DNA from: an uncultured Olleya sp.
Lineage (GTDB): Bacteria > Bacteroidota > Bacteroidia > Flavobacteriales > Flavobacteriaceae
DNA: 64,000 nucleotides
Assembly (NCBI GenBank): GCA_947503885.1
Contig: CANNFD010000004.1
Location: forward strand, 62,001 to 126,000
Direction: 5' to 3'
The first letter of the stretch is position 1, and the number at the start of each line of letters is the position of its first letter. Of this stretch, positions 26,375 through 35,861 are shown one piece after another. The notes beneath the pieces were generated by a model. The model saw nothing but the letters and a program-made list of their open reading frames with translations. It ran no database searches and was not told where the DNA came from. Position numbers and translations under genes: made by a program.

Positions 26375-28206
26375 TAATTTTCCTTTTCAGTATCCTTAAC
26401 CTGAACCTTTTTTTTTGCTGAAGCCTTTTGACTAAGAGGCGTTTTTGATTTGGGGTTTAAGAATTTTTTTGGAACATTTCTAGACGCTTTCGGTGCTTCG
26501 TCTTTTTTATTAAGCTTTTTGTCTTCCGCTTCTTTATCGGCTTTATTAACACGACCGATTAAAGCGTCTCCAAAAAAGGGTTCACCTTCTTGATAAGGTT
26601 CTAGTCCTTTAATAACTGGTAGGTTTAAAGGAGGATCGTCTTTAAATAAATCTTCGACAGATTTTGGACGTTCGTCATCACGCCAATCAAAACCTCTAAG
26701 TTTTCTGGCGTTTAAAGGCAAGTCTTCTTCTGTGTAAAGTTTTCCTTCAAACTGAGAAATTTTTCTTAGTTCAATAACTTCTTTATCTTCAAAATATATA
26801 ACGATATCTGCCGATTTTGATTTTTCAATACCTATTAATTCCTGCTTGTCATTTCTACTGAAATTAATAGATTCGGCATTTTTAAGAATATCAACTTGTT
26901 TAATATCATTATTGTCATCAAATAATCCTATCAAGCGTTTACCTGAAATTTGATTGTAAGCATCTTTGCTAATCGTGTCTTTACTAATTAAAAAGGCGTT
27001 ATAAAACACGATGAGCGAATCTAGTTTCTCGGTTTTGGGATTTGATTTTAAATGAATAGTGTCACCGGTCATTTGATTGTCAATATTCCAAAGTATTGGT
27101 TTTCTTGCTGCCGAAAACGCGTCCCCTTTATTTAATCGTTTTAAATTGATTAATTGCGTTAGTCCAGTTTTATGGTCTGCATGAATCGAATCTGCTTTAG
27201 CGCTAATGTCAGATTTATACACCTTACCATTATAATATCCTCTAGTAATACGATGCTCTGGCTTACCTGTTACCATTAACGTGTCTGCATGCATATAGAT
27301 GCTGTCCTTTTCTTGAATGGTAATTGCTAAAGCGCGTTTAGTAATAAAAACAGAATCTTTAGCACGATACACTTCTGCATAATGTCCTTTAATAATACTA
27401 CTATTTATGGTATCTGTAACTGTAATATTATTGGTTGCAGATGCAAAATTGCGGTTTCTGTCAAAAAATAAGCTATCCCCTTCAATCACACGATTGTCGT
27501 AGTCTATTCTTGATTTTCTTACAAAATAGCCTGTGTCATTTTTAGTGTTGTAAAATCCGCGTTCGCTATAAATTTTGCTGCTGTCTCCAACAATAGTGGA
27601 TGGTCCATACATGTAAGCATGTCCATTATCAGAATAGTAATCTAGTGTTTTTGTGTTTAGCTCGTAATCAGGATTGACTAGTTTTACACTATCTACAAAA
27701 CGATATTTTTTATCATTCATAAAATAATGTCCAATACGACTAGTAATAGTGCCAGATGAGTCTCTGACCACTTTTCCGCCAGATTTATAATACGATTCTT
27801 GCTTAGCTCTGTTAAAATAAAGTGTGTCTGAGGTAATGGTAGATTGTGGGTCAGTTAATACAACATCACCACTTGCAAAAGCTAATTGTGTTTTACCTGA
27901 ATATTCAACATAAGTTGAAGTTAAGTTAATGGTGTCACCTTGTTTCATGTTAACATTACCATAGGCTTCAACAAAATCTTCTTTTCCATAAAAAATGGCT
28001 TTGTCGCAAAACATATCAATGCCATCATGGTAAATGTGGACTTGACCTTGGTCACTTCTGGTAAGGATACTTGCTCCTGGAAAGTTTTCTTCGTCAATAT
28101 CACCAAATGCACCAGAGTCTTTAATCTCGATGGTTTTTTGCTGTGCTATCCCAAATTGCATTATTAGTACAAGGAATAAAAAGTATGTGTATTTATTAAA
28201 TTTCAA
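26374..28206 (-). CDS. OstA/LptA-like envelope protein
   Basis: 610 residues with an N-terminal signal peptide (FLFLVLIMQFGIAQ). Residues about 25-270 hold repeated strands of the OstA/LptA type (AYGNVNMKQGDTINLTS, ASGDVVLTDPQSTITSDTLYF). This fold in LptA forms the periplasmic bridge carrying lipopolysaccharide to the outer membrane. The C-terminal 100 residues are basic and low-complexity (KKDEAPKASRNVPKKF, ending DTEKEN). The protein is longer than E. coli LptA (about 185 residues) and is typical of Bacteroidota. It is followed by an overlapping aminotransferase gene. Confidence 0.82.
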   Translation of the reverse strand: MKFNKYTYFLFLVLIMQFGIAQQKTIEIKDSGAFGDIDEENFPGASILTRSDQGQVHIYHDGIDMFCDKAIFYGKEDFVEAYGNVNMKQGDTINLTSTYVEYSGKTQLAFASGDVVLTDPQSTITSDTLYFNRAKQESYYKSGGKVVRDSSGTITSRIGHYFMNDKKYRFVDSVKLVNPDYELNTKTLDYYSDNGHAYMYGPSTIVGDSSKIYSERGFYNTKNDTGYFVRKSRIDYDNRVIEGDSLFFDRNRNFASATNNITVTDTINSSIIKGHYAEVYRAKDSVFITKRALAITIQEKDSIYMHADTLMVTGKPEHRITRGYYNGKVYKSDISAKADSIHADHKTGLTQLINLKRLNKGDAFSAARKPILWNIDNQMTGDTIHLKSNPKTEKLDSLIVFYNAFLISKDTISKDAYNQISGKRLIGLFDDNNDIKQVDILKNAESINFSRNDKQELIGIEKSKSADIVIYFEDKEVIELRKISQFEGKLYTEEDLPLNARKLRGFDWRDDERPKSVEDLFKDDPPLNLPVIKGLEPYQEGEPFFGDALIGRVNKADKEAEDKKLNKKDEAPKASRNVPKKFLNPKSKTPLSQKASAKKKVQVKDTEKEN

Positions 28207-28276
28207 GTTGTAGTATTTTGATACAAAAATAACGATTAAATAGACTTAGTATTATCTATTAGGAATTATTTAAGAT

Positions 28277-28307
28277 GAAAAAACCTGCTATTAAATTGAA
28301 TAGCAGG
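28277..28307 (-). terminator. Terminator of purA
   Basis: CCTGCTATT (28284-28292) pairs with AATAGCAGG (28299-28307). Six A residues before it give a U tract on the minus strand. It lies 27 bases beyond the purA stop. Confidence 0.85.
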
Positions 28308-28333
28308 CTTATACTTTTTTCTGTAATTTTAGA

Positions 28334-29605
28334 TTACCTAAAAATAGTCTGCTTTCTATCTGGTCCAACAGATACTATTGTAATAGGAAGTTCTAGTTCT
28401 TTTTCTAGAAAATCGATATAATCATTAAGTTCTTTTGGAAGGGTAGAAGCTTCAGACATTTCTGTTAAATCTGCAGTCCAACCTTTAAAGTCAGAATATA
28501 TTGGTTCTATATTTTCAGGTTCTATATTAAACGGTAAATGTGTAATAGTTTCGCCTTTATATTTATAAGCTGTAGCTACTTTTAAAGTTTTAAAACCAGA
28601 TAGCACATCTGCTTTCATCATCATTAATTGTGTAACACCATTAACTTGACAAGCGTATTTTAGTGCTACTAAGTCTAACCAACCACAACGTCTTGCACGA
28701 CCTGTTGTTGCTCCAAACTCTTGACCAACTTTAGCCATCATTTCTCCATCTGCATCAAATAGCTCTGTTGGGAATGGTCCAGAACCTACACGTGTTGTGT
28801 ATGCTTTAAATATCCCAAAAACCTCACCAATTTGGTTAGGCGCAACACCTAAACCTGTACAGGCACCTGCTGCTGTAGTATTACTAGAGGTTACAAATGG
28901 ATAAGTTCCAAAATCAATATCTAATAATGAGCCTTGAGCTCCTTCTGCTAATATAGATTGTCCTGATTTTTGTGCTTGGTATATGTATTCTTCCGAGTCA
29001 ATAAACTTTAAAGACTTTAATACTTTTACTGCCGCAAAAAACTCAGTTTCTAATTCTTTTAAATCGTATTGGATATCTACATTATAAAAGTCAATCATAG
29101 ACTCGTGCTTATTAGCTAATGCGCGATATTTTTCTTTCCAATTGTCTAATTCTAAATCTCCAACACGTAAACCATTACGTCCAGTTTTGTCCATGTATGT
29201 TGGTCCAATACCTTTTAAAGTCGAACCAATTTTAGCTTTACCTTTTGAGGCTTCGCTTGCTGCATCTAATAGACGGTGTGTTGGTAATATGATGTGTGCT
29301 TTACGAGAAATAAGAAGCGATTTTTTGTAATCCACATCTTGTTCAGCAAGCTTATCTAATTCTTTTTTGAAAATTACAGGGTCTATAACCACCCCGTTTC
29401 CAACAAGATTAGTAGCCTTGTCATGGAAAATTCCTGATGGGATAGTGTGTAATACGTGTTTTTTACCATTAAACACTAACGTGTGTCCTGCATTTGGACC
29501 ACCCTGAAAGCGTGCTATGATATTATATTTGGAAGTTAAAACGTCGACAATTTTTCCTTTGCCTTCATCTCCCCATTGTAAACCAAGTAGTAAATCTACT
29601 GCCAT
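28334..29605 (-). CDS. purA: Adenylosuccinate synthase
   Basis: 423 residues. It has the phosphate-binding loop GLQWGDEGKGKIVD at 8-21, the GPNAGHT segment, KGIGPTYMDK, and GxRPRxxGxxD-type residues in TTGRARRCGWLDLVALKYA. It joins IMP and aspartate using GTP in the first step from IMP to AMP, in the cytoplasm. Length and motifs are complete. The gene starts two bases after the stop of a Fur-family regulator, so the two are co-transcribed, and a strong terminator follows. Confidence 0.95.
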   Translation of the reverse strand: MAVDLLLGLQWGDEGKGKIVDVLTSKYNIIARFQGGPNAGHTLVFNGKKHVLHTIPSGIFHDKATNLVGNGVVIDPVIFKKELDKLAEQDVDYKKSLLISRKAHIILPTHRLLDAASEASKGKAKIGSTLKGIGPTYMDKTGRNGLRVGDLELDNWKEKYRALANKHESMIDFYNVDIQYDLKELETEFFAAVKVLKSLKFIDSEEYIYQAQKSGQSILAEGAQGSLLDIDFGTYPFVTSSNTTAAGACTGLGVAPNQIGEVFGIFKAYTTRVGSGPFPTELFDADGEMMAKVGQEFGATTGRARRCGWLDLVALKYACQVNGVTQLMMMKADVLSGFKTLKVATAYKYKGETITHLPFNIEPENIEPIYSDFKGWTADLTEMSEASTLPKELNDYIDFLEKELELPITIVSVGPDRKQTIFR

Positions 29606-29607
29606 TT

Positions 29608-30075
29608 TTAATTAGTTGTGTTGTTATTATTTTTTTTTCGATTTCCGTAAAAGTATAACGAGTGTTTAGAGATTTCGATATCAAAGACTTCTTCAATTGT
29701 TTTTTTAATTGCCTGAATCCTTGGGTCGCAAAACTCTATTACTTCTCCTGTATCCTGAAGTATAACATGGTCATGTTGTTTATCAAAATAAGACTTCTCG
29801 TAATGTGCTTGGTTTTTACCAAACTGGTGTTTTCTAACTAATGCGCAATCTAGAAGTAACTCGATAGTATTGTACAGTGTTGCACGACTTACACGATACT
29901 TTTTGTTTTTCATGTTTAGATATAGGGATTCTATATCAAAATGCTCATCATTAGAATAGATTTCTTGAAGTATAGCATAACGTTCCGGCGTTTTTCTATG
30001 CCCATTCGCTTCTAAAAAAGAAGTGAATACGTTTTTTACAATCTCTTGATTTTTTATATCTGTTTTTGCGCTCAT
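29608..30075 (-). CDS. Fur/PerR-family transcriptional repressor
   Basis: 155 residues. The winged-helix domain (about 15-85, with [14 protein letters not shown] and [20 protein letters not shown]) is followed by the metal-sensing dimerisation domain with [20 protein letters not shown]. In Fur and PerR the phrase after the HxH is usually CxxCG; here it reads LQDTG, so the structural zinc CXXC is absent. Which metal or signal it senses is unclear. It is directly upstream of purA with a two-base gap. The gap to relA/spoT is 95 bases. Confidence 0.85.
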   Translation of the reverse strand: MSAKTDIKNQEIVKNVFTSFLEANGHRKTPERYAILQEIYSNDEHFDIESLYLNMKNKKYRVSRATLYNTIELLLDCALVRKHQFGKNQAHYEKSYFDKQHDHVILQDTGEVIEFCDPRIQAIKKTIEEVFDIEISKHSLYFYGNRKKNNNNTTN

Positions 30076-30170
30076 AAATACTTAGCAAATTTACATCTTT
30101 TTTTGAGCCTGCAATCATAAAATTTAGACTTTACTTTAAGTGTTATTAGACAGTTATTAACAACATTGTT

Positions 30171-32390
30171 TTAAACCCTTGTAACCTTGTCAATACCGTT
30201 AATTTTTTTAAGATTATCCATTAACTTCTTAAGCATGGTTTTATTGCGTACAATGACATTGATTTTACCTTTAAAAATCCCATCATCGCTCTGAAAACTA
30301 ATACTATTCATGTTAACATGCATGTTTGAAGAGATGACTTTGGTAATATCATTTACTAAGCCTAAGTTGTCAATACCTGATAAAATTATTTGTGCTGCAA
30401 ACTCTTGTTGAGAGGAGTCAATCCATCGTGCTTGAATTATACGATAGGCATAATTAGATTGTAAACTTATTGCATTTGGACAGTTTTTTTTATGCACTTT
30501 AATTCCGTCATTAATAGTAATAAAACCAAAAACAGAATCTCCGGGTATTGGGTTACAACAATTTGCTAATTTGTAGTCTAGTTTTTCTTCTTCTTTACCA
30601 AAAACTAAAAGATCGTATTTTTGGGTAATTTCATCTTTACTAATCTCTTCTTTATTGACACCTGGTTTTCTGGTTATTTTATTTTTAAAATAACTCATTA
30701 ACGCATTGCTTCTAGATGCAGCATAATCCTTAAGCATACTATTATCAATGTTTCCAGTACCTACACGATAAAATAAATCTAAACTTGTTTTTAAACTAAA
30801 ATGGCTCACCATTTCGTTTACAGATTTTTCATTTAAAGTAATTTTAAGTTGTTTTAATTTTCTTCTTAAAATCTCTTTACCGTCTTCTGCAATTATTTTA
30901 GTGTCCTCTTTTAGTAATGATTTAATTTTACTTCTAGCTCTAGCAGTAGTTGCATAATCAAGCCAGTTAGCATTTGGTTTGGCGTTTTCAGATGTTATTA
31001 TTTCTACCTGATCACCACTGTTTAACTCGTGACTTAAAGGCACTAATTTTCCGTTTACCTTGGCACCTCTTGTTTTTTTACCAACTTCGGTATGTATACT
31101 AAAAGCAAAATCTAATGGTGTAGCCCCTTTTGGAAGCGACTTTAATTCCCCTTTAGGGGTAAATACAAAAATTTCTTTAGAATATAAGTTGAGTTTAAAT
31201 TGCTCTACAAAATCGACTGCGTTGGTGGACGCATTTTCTAAAGCTTCCTGCAGACGATTAATCCAGATGTCTAAATTGTCTTCTTTATCATCGGTGTTTT
31301 TGTATTTGTAGTGTGCAGCGTAGCCTTTTTCTGCGATTTCATTCATCCGCTCACTACGTACTTGTACTTCTACCCATCGTCCTTTAGGCCCCATAACGGT
31401 AATGTGGAGCGCTTCGTAACCTGTGGATTTTGGTGACGAAATCCAGTCGCGTAATCGGGTTGGATTGGGTCTAAAATGATCTGTAACTATCGAGTATATT
31501 TTCCAAGCTAGAAACTTCTCGTTTTCCCGATCACTTTTATATATAATTCTAACTGCAAATTTATCGTAGATTTCATCAAAAGAAATCCCTTGTTTGTCTA
31601 TTTTTCGTTTAATTGAAAAAATAGATTTTGGACGTCCTTTAATGTTGTAATTTAAACCTTCTTTATCTAAAGATTTTTTTATAACATCACTAAACTCTTC
31701 AATATAAGCATCTTGCTCTTCTTTGCTTTCTTTGATTTTTAATAAAATGTCATTGTAAACTTCAGGTTCTGTATATTTTAATCCAAGGTCTTCTAATTCG
31801 GTTTTAATATTATATAGTCCAATCCTATGTGCTAAAGGGGCGTAAATATATAAAGTTTCTGAAGCTATTTTTTCTTGTTTATCAGGACGCATACTGTCCA
31901 TGGTTTGCATGTTATGCAAACGGTCTGCTATTTTTATAATAATTACTCTAACATCATCATTTAATGTTAGTAGCATTTTCCTGAAGTTTTCAGCTTGTAA
32001 AGACACGTCCATGTCTTTTTCTCTACTTAAAGTCGAAATTTTTGTCAGTCCATCTACAATCTTAGCTACAGTTTCGCCAAATAAATCTTCAATGTCTTTA
32101 ATGGTGTAGTTTTCGTTATCTTCTACAACATCGTGTAGTAGGGCTGCTGCAATAGAAGTTGCATCCAATCCAATTTGTTGAGCAACAATTTTAGCAACTG
32201 CAATTGGATGAAAAATATAGGCTTCACCACTTTTTCTGCGTTGCGGACGATGTGCTTCAACTGCTACATCAAATGCTTTTCTAATTAATTTTTTATCTTC
32301 CTTTGATAAAGTACGATAACTAACTTTTAAAAGCTGTTTGTAGGCTTTAGCGATTTCAGCATTTTCTTTTTCAATATCGATATCTGTCAT
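30171..32390 (-). CDS. Bifunctional (p)ppGpp synthetase/hydrolase (Rel/SpoT)
   Basis: 739 residues with the full RSH architecture. The HD hydrolase (about 45-200) has HRPQRRKSGEAYIFHP, LLHDVVEDN and KIADRLHNMQTM. The synthetase (about 235-365) has GRPKSIFSIKRKI, YDKFAVRIIY and WVEVQVRSERMNEIAEKG. A TGS domain (about 410-470), a zinc-finger-like region with YKLANCCNPIPGDSVFG, and a C-terminal ACT domain ending KINGIDKVTRV follow. Both catalytic sites look intact. It makes and degrades the stringent-response alarmone. Confidence 0.93.
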   Translation of the reverse strand: MTDIDIEKENAEIAKAYKQLLKVSYRTLSKEDKKLIRKAFDVAVEAHRPQRRKSGEAYIFHPIAVAKIVAQQIGLDATSIAAALLHDVVEDNENYTIKDIEDLFGETVAKIVDGLTKISTLSREKDMDVSLQAENFRKMLLTLNDDVRVIIIKIADRLHNMQTMDSMRPDKQEKIASETLYIYAPLAHRIGLYNIKTELEDLGLKYTEPEVYNDILLKIKESKEEQDAYIEEFSDVIKKSLDKEGLNYNIKGRPKSIFSIKRKIDKQGISFDEIYDKFAVRIIYKSDRENEKFLAWKIYSIVTDHFRPNPTRLRDWISSPKSTGYEALHITVMGPKGRWVEVQVRSERMNEIAEKGYAAHYKYKNTDDKEDNLDIWINRLQEALENASTNAVDFVEQFKLNLYSKEIFVFTPKGELKSLPKGATPLDFAFSIHTEVGKKTRGAKVNGKLVPLSHELNSGDQVEIITSENAKPNANWLDYATTARARSKIKSLLKEDTKIIAEDGKEILRRKLKQLKITLNEKSVNEMVSHFSLKTSLDLFYRVGTGNIDNSMLKDYAASRSNALMSYFKNKITRKPGVNKEEISKDEITQKYDLLVFGKEEEKLDYKLANCCNPIPGDSVFGFITINDGIKVHKKNCPNAISLQSNYAYRIIQARWIDSSQQEFAAQIILSGIDNLGLVNDITKVISSNMHVNMNSISFQSDDGIFKGKINVIVRNKTMLKKLMDNLKKINGIDKVTRV

Positions 32391-32436
32391 AGACTATTCT
32401 ACTTCATTAAAAATGGAATGAATACTAAAAATACTA

Positions 32437-32444
32437 CAAAATTA
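32437..32444 (-). promoter_or_regulatory. -7 promoter box (TAATTTTG) of rel/spoT
   Basis: TAATTTTG on the minus strand matches TAnnTTTG, 47 bases upstream of the start codon at 32390. The -33 element is not clear. Confidence 0.4.
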
Positions 32445-32525
32445 TGAATAGACAACACCCTATTTACTAATTTTGAATAAAACTGAATAACCTGCTTTTT
32501 TTATTGCTAATATGAAGTTGAAATT

Positions 32526-33509
32526 TTACTGTTCTTTATAAACTTCCATTTTTAAACCCATACCATAGTTGTTTAAACCTGCGTTTAATAGGTTAGAGTT
32601 TTTGATGTTTTTTTTGTCAAAAAGCACCCATTGTCCATTGTTTTGAAAAATGCGTTTGACATAAGTTGTTTTATCTTCAATTTGATCTGTAAATGGCAAT
32701 AAAGGTCTAAAAGTGGTTGATACTTTTATAATACCACGCCTAGTTTTAACTTCTTTATATTTTTTGTTTGGTAATAGCTTACCGTTTTTATCTGTAAATC
32801 CTAAGACTTGAATGGACACAAAAATGCCATCTTTTGGTATAAAAATATCAAAACCAGAGACGTCAAATTCAAATACAGGCTTGGTGTCTTGCGTAGCGAT
32901 AAAAACTATTTTTTCGTAAGTCACAACATCTCCCGGAAGCCCTTTATGGTTTTTGTAAAATTGGACTCTAAATAAGGTGGAAAATGGTCGTTTTTCTTTT
33001 TTCTTATTACCTCTTTTATTCCAGTCTTTAGCTTCGGTTTTAATAGGTAGTAATAGTTTTGTTAAGTGTTTTGGTTTAGCATCATTATTTGGAAAAAATA
33101 CAGCAATTTCGCTTTCTATTGTTGGTAGCCAACATTTAAAATAATCGTTATGATCGGTTGGTTTTAAAGTAACTTCTTTAAATTTTCCAGTAGGTCTAGC
33201 TGTTACTATAACTTCGTCCAGTAAATCGGATTGAGGTGCTAAAAATAGTGTGTCTTTTAATGACGAAGAAACTAATTTTATGTCTTTATAGCCTAAAGCA
33301 GAAATAAATAAAGAGTCAATATCTGCATATAATTTTTTAGTGAAGAAAAACTGACCATCATCATCAGCAAATATTCCGTTTCCGTTTCCAAATGAAATCG
33401 TTGCAAACGACACTCCTTTTTTTGAAATACTATCTATAATTGTGGTTTGTCCAAAACTATTGATTGTAAATACAATGGAAAGGCATAAAATGATATGTTT
33501 AAACTTCAT
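32526..33509 (-). CDS. Exported carboxypeptidase-regulatory-like protein
   Basis: 327 residues with a signal peptide (IILCLSIVFTINSFGQ). Residues about 22-100 form a CarboxypepD_reg-like beta-sandwich, KKGVSFATISFGNGNGIFADDDGQF to DEVIVTARP, as found at the N terminus of TonB-dependent receptors. No barrel follows; instead there is a soluble domain of about 200 residues with no motif I recognise. It is probably a periplasmic or surface protein of unknown role. It follows the DEAD-box helicase gene by 18 bases and is likely co-transcribed with it. Confidence 0.72.
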   Translation of the reverse strand: MKFKHIILCLSIVFTINSFGQTTIIDSISKKGVSFATISFGNGNGIFADDDGQFFFTKKLYADIDSLFISALGYKDIKLVSSSLKDTLFLAPQSDLLDEVIVTARPTGKFKEVTLKPTDHNDYFKCWLPTIESEIAVFFPNNDAKPKHLTKLLLPIKTEAKDWNKRGNKKKEKRPFSTLFRVQFYKNHKGLPGDVVTYEKIVFIATQDTKPVFEFDVSGFDIFIPKDGIFVSIQVLGFTDKNGKLLPNKKYKEVKTRRGIIKVSTTFRPLLPFTDQIEDKTTYVKRIFQNNGQWVLFDKKNIKNSNLLNAGLNNYGMGLKMEVYKEQ

Positions 33510-33527
33510 ATTACTAATTGTTCAGAT

Positions 33528-34769
33528 TTAATACCAACGTTTTTTCTTCTTTTTAGAGGCTTCACTTTTACGTCCTTTTTTGTGTTTACTTCCTTTTTTA
33601 GCAGATTTATGCACAATAGGTTTTGCTTTTGGATCTAATGGGAATGGATGGTCGTCCATAACATCTAATTGTAAATGTATCAGTTTTTGTATATCTGCTA
33701 AATAGGTTTTCTCGTCAGCACTACATAGTGAGTATGCCATACCTGATTGCCCAGCACGAGCTGTACGACCAATCCTGTGCACGTAAGTTTCTGGGACACT
33801 TGGTAAGTCAAAATTAACTACCGCATCCAAATGGTCAATATCAATACCACGTGCAGCAACATCTGTTGCAATCAAGATATTAACTTCTTTTTTCTTAAAT
33901 TTATTTAAAGCGTCTTGTCGCGCAGTTTGACTTTTATCACCATGTATGCTATCTGCTAAGTAGCCATTTTTAATTAAGGTTTTTTCTAACTTATCTACAC
34001 CATATTTAGTGCGTCTAAATATAATAATGTTCCCTTTTATAGTATTACGTAGTAAGTGTAAGCAAAGCTCGATTTTATCCTTTTTTGGTACAAAATAAAC
34101 TAACTGATTAACGTTTTTTGAAGTCGAACTGTTTTGTGCTACCTCAATACGTTTTGGGTCGGTAAGTATTGTGCTAGCTAATTGCTCCACCTTAAAAGGA
34201 ATGGTTGCAGAAAACAATAGTGTTTGTTTTGTTTTAGGACATAAGCGTTCGATTTTTTTGACATCATCAATAAATCCCATGTCTAGCATTAAATCTGCTT
34301 CGTCTAATACTAAGGTTTGGATGTAATCTAGATTAATTACATCTTGCTTGTGTAAATCTAATAAACGACCAGGAGTTGCAATTAAAATGTCAACGCCTTT
34401 GCGTAAAACTTCTATTTGAGGCTCAATTGATGCGCCACCAAAAATGACTGCACTTTCAAGATTAGTATAAGTGGCGTAAGCTTTAAAGTTTTCTGAAATT
34501 TGTATTGCTAATTCACGCGTTGGACTTACAATTAATGCTTTAATTTTTCTGCCTTTTTTAGGCGAATCTTGCTTGTCAAATAATAACTGTAAAATAGGTA
34601 ATGCAAATGCAGCAGTTTTACCTGTTCCTGTTTGTGCAGAAACAATAACATCTTTTTTGTCTAGTACTGACGGAATTGTTTTTTCCTGTACTAAAGTAGG
34701 GTTGTCGTATCCTTTTTCGGCAATGGCGCGTAAAATAGGTCTGTTAAGTTGTAAATCTTTAAATGACAT
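33528..34769 (-). CDS. DEAD-box ATP-dependent RNA helicase (RhlE-like)
   Basis: 413 residues. All helicase motifs are present in order: Q motif region (NPTLVQEKTIPSVL), motif I AQTGTGKTAAFALP, Ia PTRELAIQI, II VLDEADLMLDMGF, III LFSATIP, IV IIIFRRTKYGVDKL, V VLIATDVAARGIDI and VI HRIGRTARAG. The C terminus is a basic tail of about 25 residues rich in K, typical of RhlE-type enzymes, which aid ribosome assembly and RNA decay. A promoter box (TACCTTTG, 34786-34793) lies 17-24 bases upstream. Confidence 0.92.
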   Translation of the reverse strand: MSFKDLQLNRPILRAIAEKGYDNPTLVQEKTIPSVLDKKDVIVSAQTGTGKTAAFALPILQLLFDKQDSPKKGRKIKALIVSPTRELAIQISENFKAYATYTNLESAVIFGGASIEPQIEVLRKGVDILIATPGRLLDLHKQDVINLDYIQTLVLDEADLMLDMGFIDDVKKIERLCPKTKQTLLFSATIPFKVEQLASTILTDPKRIEVAQNSSTSKNVNQLVYFVPKKDKIELCLHLLRNTIKGNIIIFRRTKYGVDKLEKTLIKNGYLADSIHGDKSQTARQDALNKFKKKEVNILIATDVAARGIDIDHLDAVVNFDLPSVPETYVHRIGRTARAGQSGMAYSLCSADEKTYLADIQKLIHLQLDVMDDHPFPLDPKAKPIVHKSAKKGSKHKKGRKSEASKKKKKRWY

Positions 34770-34785
34770 GAATAATTATTTACTA

Positions 34786-34793
34786 CAAAGGTA
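34786..34793 (-). promoter_or_regulatory. -7 promoter box (TACCTTTG) of the helicase gene
   Basis: TACCTTTG on the minus strand matches TAnnTTTG, 17 bases before the start codon, giving a very short leader. No clear -33 TTG is seen. Confidence 0.45.
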
Positions 34794-34852
34794 GTTTTTT
34801 CCAAGCATTTAATGTTGTTTATATTTTTTTGAATGTATCTGCTCTATTTATA

Positions 34853-35851
34853 TTAATTAACATCTATAGTGTAAGTTGCTACAATGTCGTTTTTAATTTT
34901 TAAGTGAACATCAAATGTCGTCTTGTTTTTAAATGCATAAGTAAAAGACACTAAATCGTTATCGATTTTTAGATTATTTATTTTAAAAGGAATTTGTTTA
35001 AAACCATATAATTGAACAAGTGATACATCTTCTATTTTTATGGTGTTTAGTGCTTTAAAACTAAAGGTTACTTTGTCTTTTAATTTAACAGTTGTGTATA
35101 GATTATTAGGAGTTATTGGAAGTGTTTTATGTAAAAATGTATTGGCATATACAATTGGCGAAGCAGTAAAATCTGTATCAAGTAAAGTGTCATTTAGCAG
35201 CCACTTTTTTTCTAGAGGATAATGGTTTTTAGCAAATAGTCTTGGGTCTGTTAAAAAGTAACCTAAGTTATAGTCTTTTATAAAAACATCATTTATAAAA
35301 TAACCGCTAGACCAAGTGGCATCACACAAATACCATTTGTCATTTAGTTTTACTGCATTCCAAGAGTGATTGGCAAGCTCTAAACTTGTAACATTAGTAG
35401 TGGTTGATCGTCCATAACCGTTAATAATTGCACATTCTATATCTGCTAAAAAACATAACTCTTTAATTAAGTACGCATAACCAGTACACATAGTTTTTTT
35501 CTGTTTTCTTAATTTTTTAAAAGCTGTTTTTTTATAAGCGTTATTCCATTTTAAGTAAGCAATACTATCATTTTTATATTTTTTTCGATTTTTACTTACT
35601 TTGTTATCTTGTACTAAATCCCCTTTAATGTTTAGACAAACCCAAGTGTAAATTGCTCTAAATTTTTCAGCTTTAGTATGTAATTTATTAGTTAGGTTAT
35701 GCGCAAGTAATGGTAAGTTTTCTAAGCTAGCATCTGCATTTAATTTAGCAATGTTATCTGCTCTGGTAAAATCGATAGCTTTAAAATCTGATACTTGCGC
35801 AATAGCACTGTTAAGTATAAGTAAGAAAAATAGTAGGCTTACGTTTTTCAT
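34853..35851 (-). CDS. Transglutaminase-like exported protein
   Basis: 332 residues with signal peptide (SLLFFLLILNSAIAQ). The catalytic triad of the transglutaminase/protease fold is visible: cysteine in TMCTGYAYLIKELC, histidine in LANHSWNAVKL and aspartate in WYLCDATWSSGYF. These bacterial proteins are generally predicted periplasmic cysteine peptidases or crosslinking enzymes. A C-terminal beta domain of about 90 residues follows. It starts 10 bases after the stop of the carboxypeptidase-regulatory-like gene, so both are co-transcribed. Confidence 0.83.
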   Translation of the reverse strand: MKNVSLLFFLLILNSAIAQVSDFKAIDFTRADNIAKLNADASLENLPLLAHNLTNKLHTKAEKFRAIYTWVCLNIKGDLVQDNKVSKNRKKYKNDSIAYLKWNNAYKKTAFKKLRKQKKTMCTGYAYLIKELCFLADIECAIINGYGRSTTTNVTSLELANHSWNAVKLNDKWYLCDATWSSGYFINDVFIKDYNLGYFLTDPRLFAKNHYPLEKKWLLNDTLLDTDFTASPIVYANTFLHKTLPITPNNLYTTVKLKDKVTFSFKALNTIKIEDVSLVQLYGFKQIPFKINNLKIDNDLVSFTYAFKNKTTFDVHLKIKNDIVATYTIDVN

Positions 35852-35861
35852 AAAAAATTAA

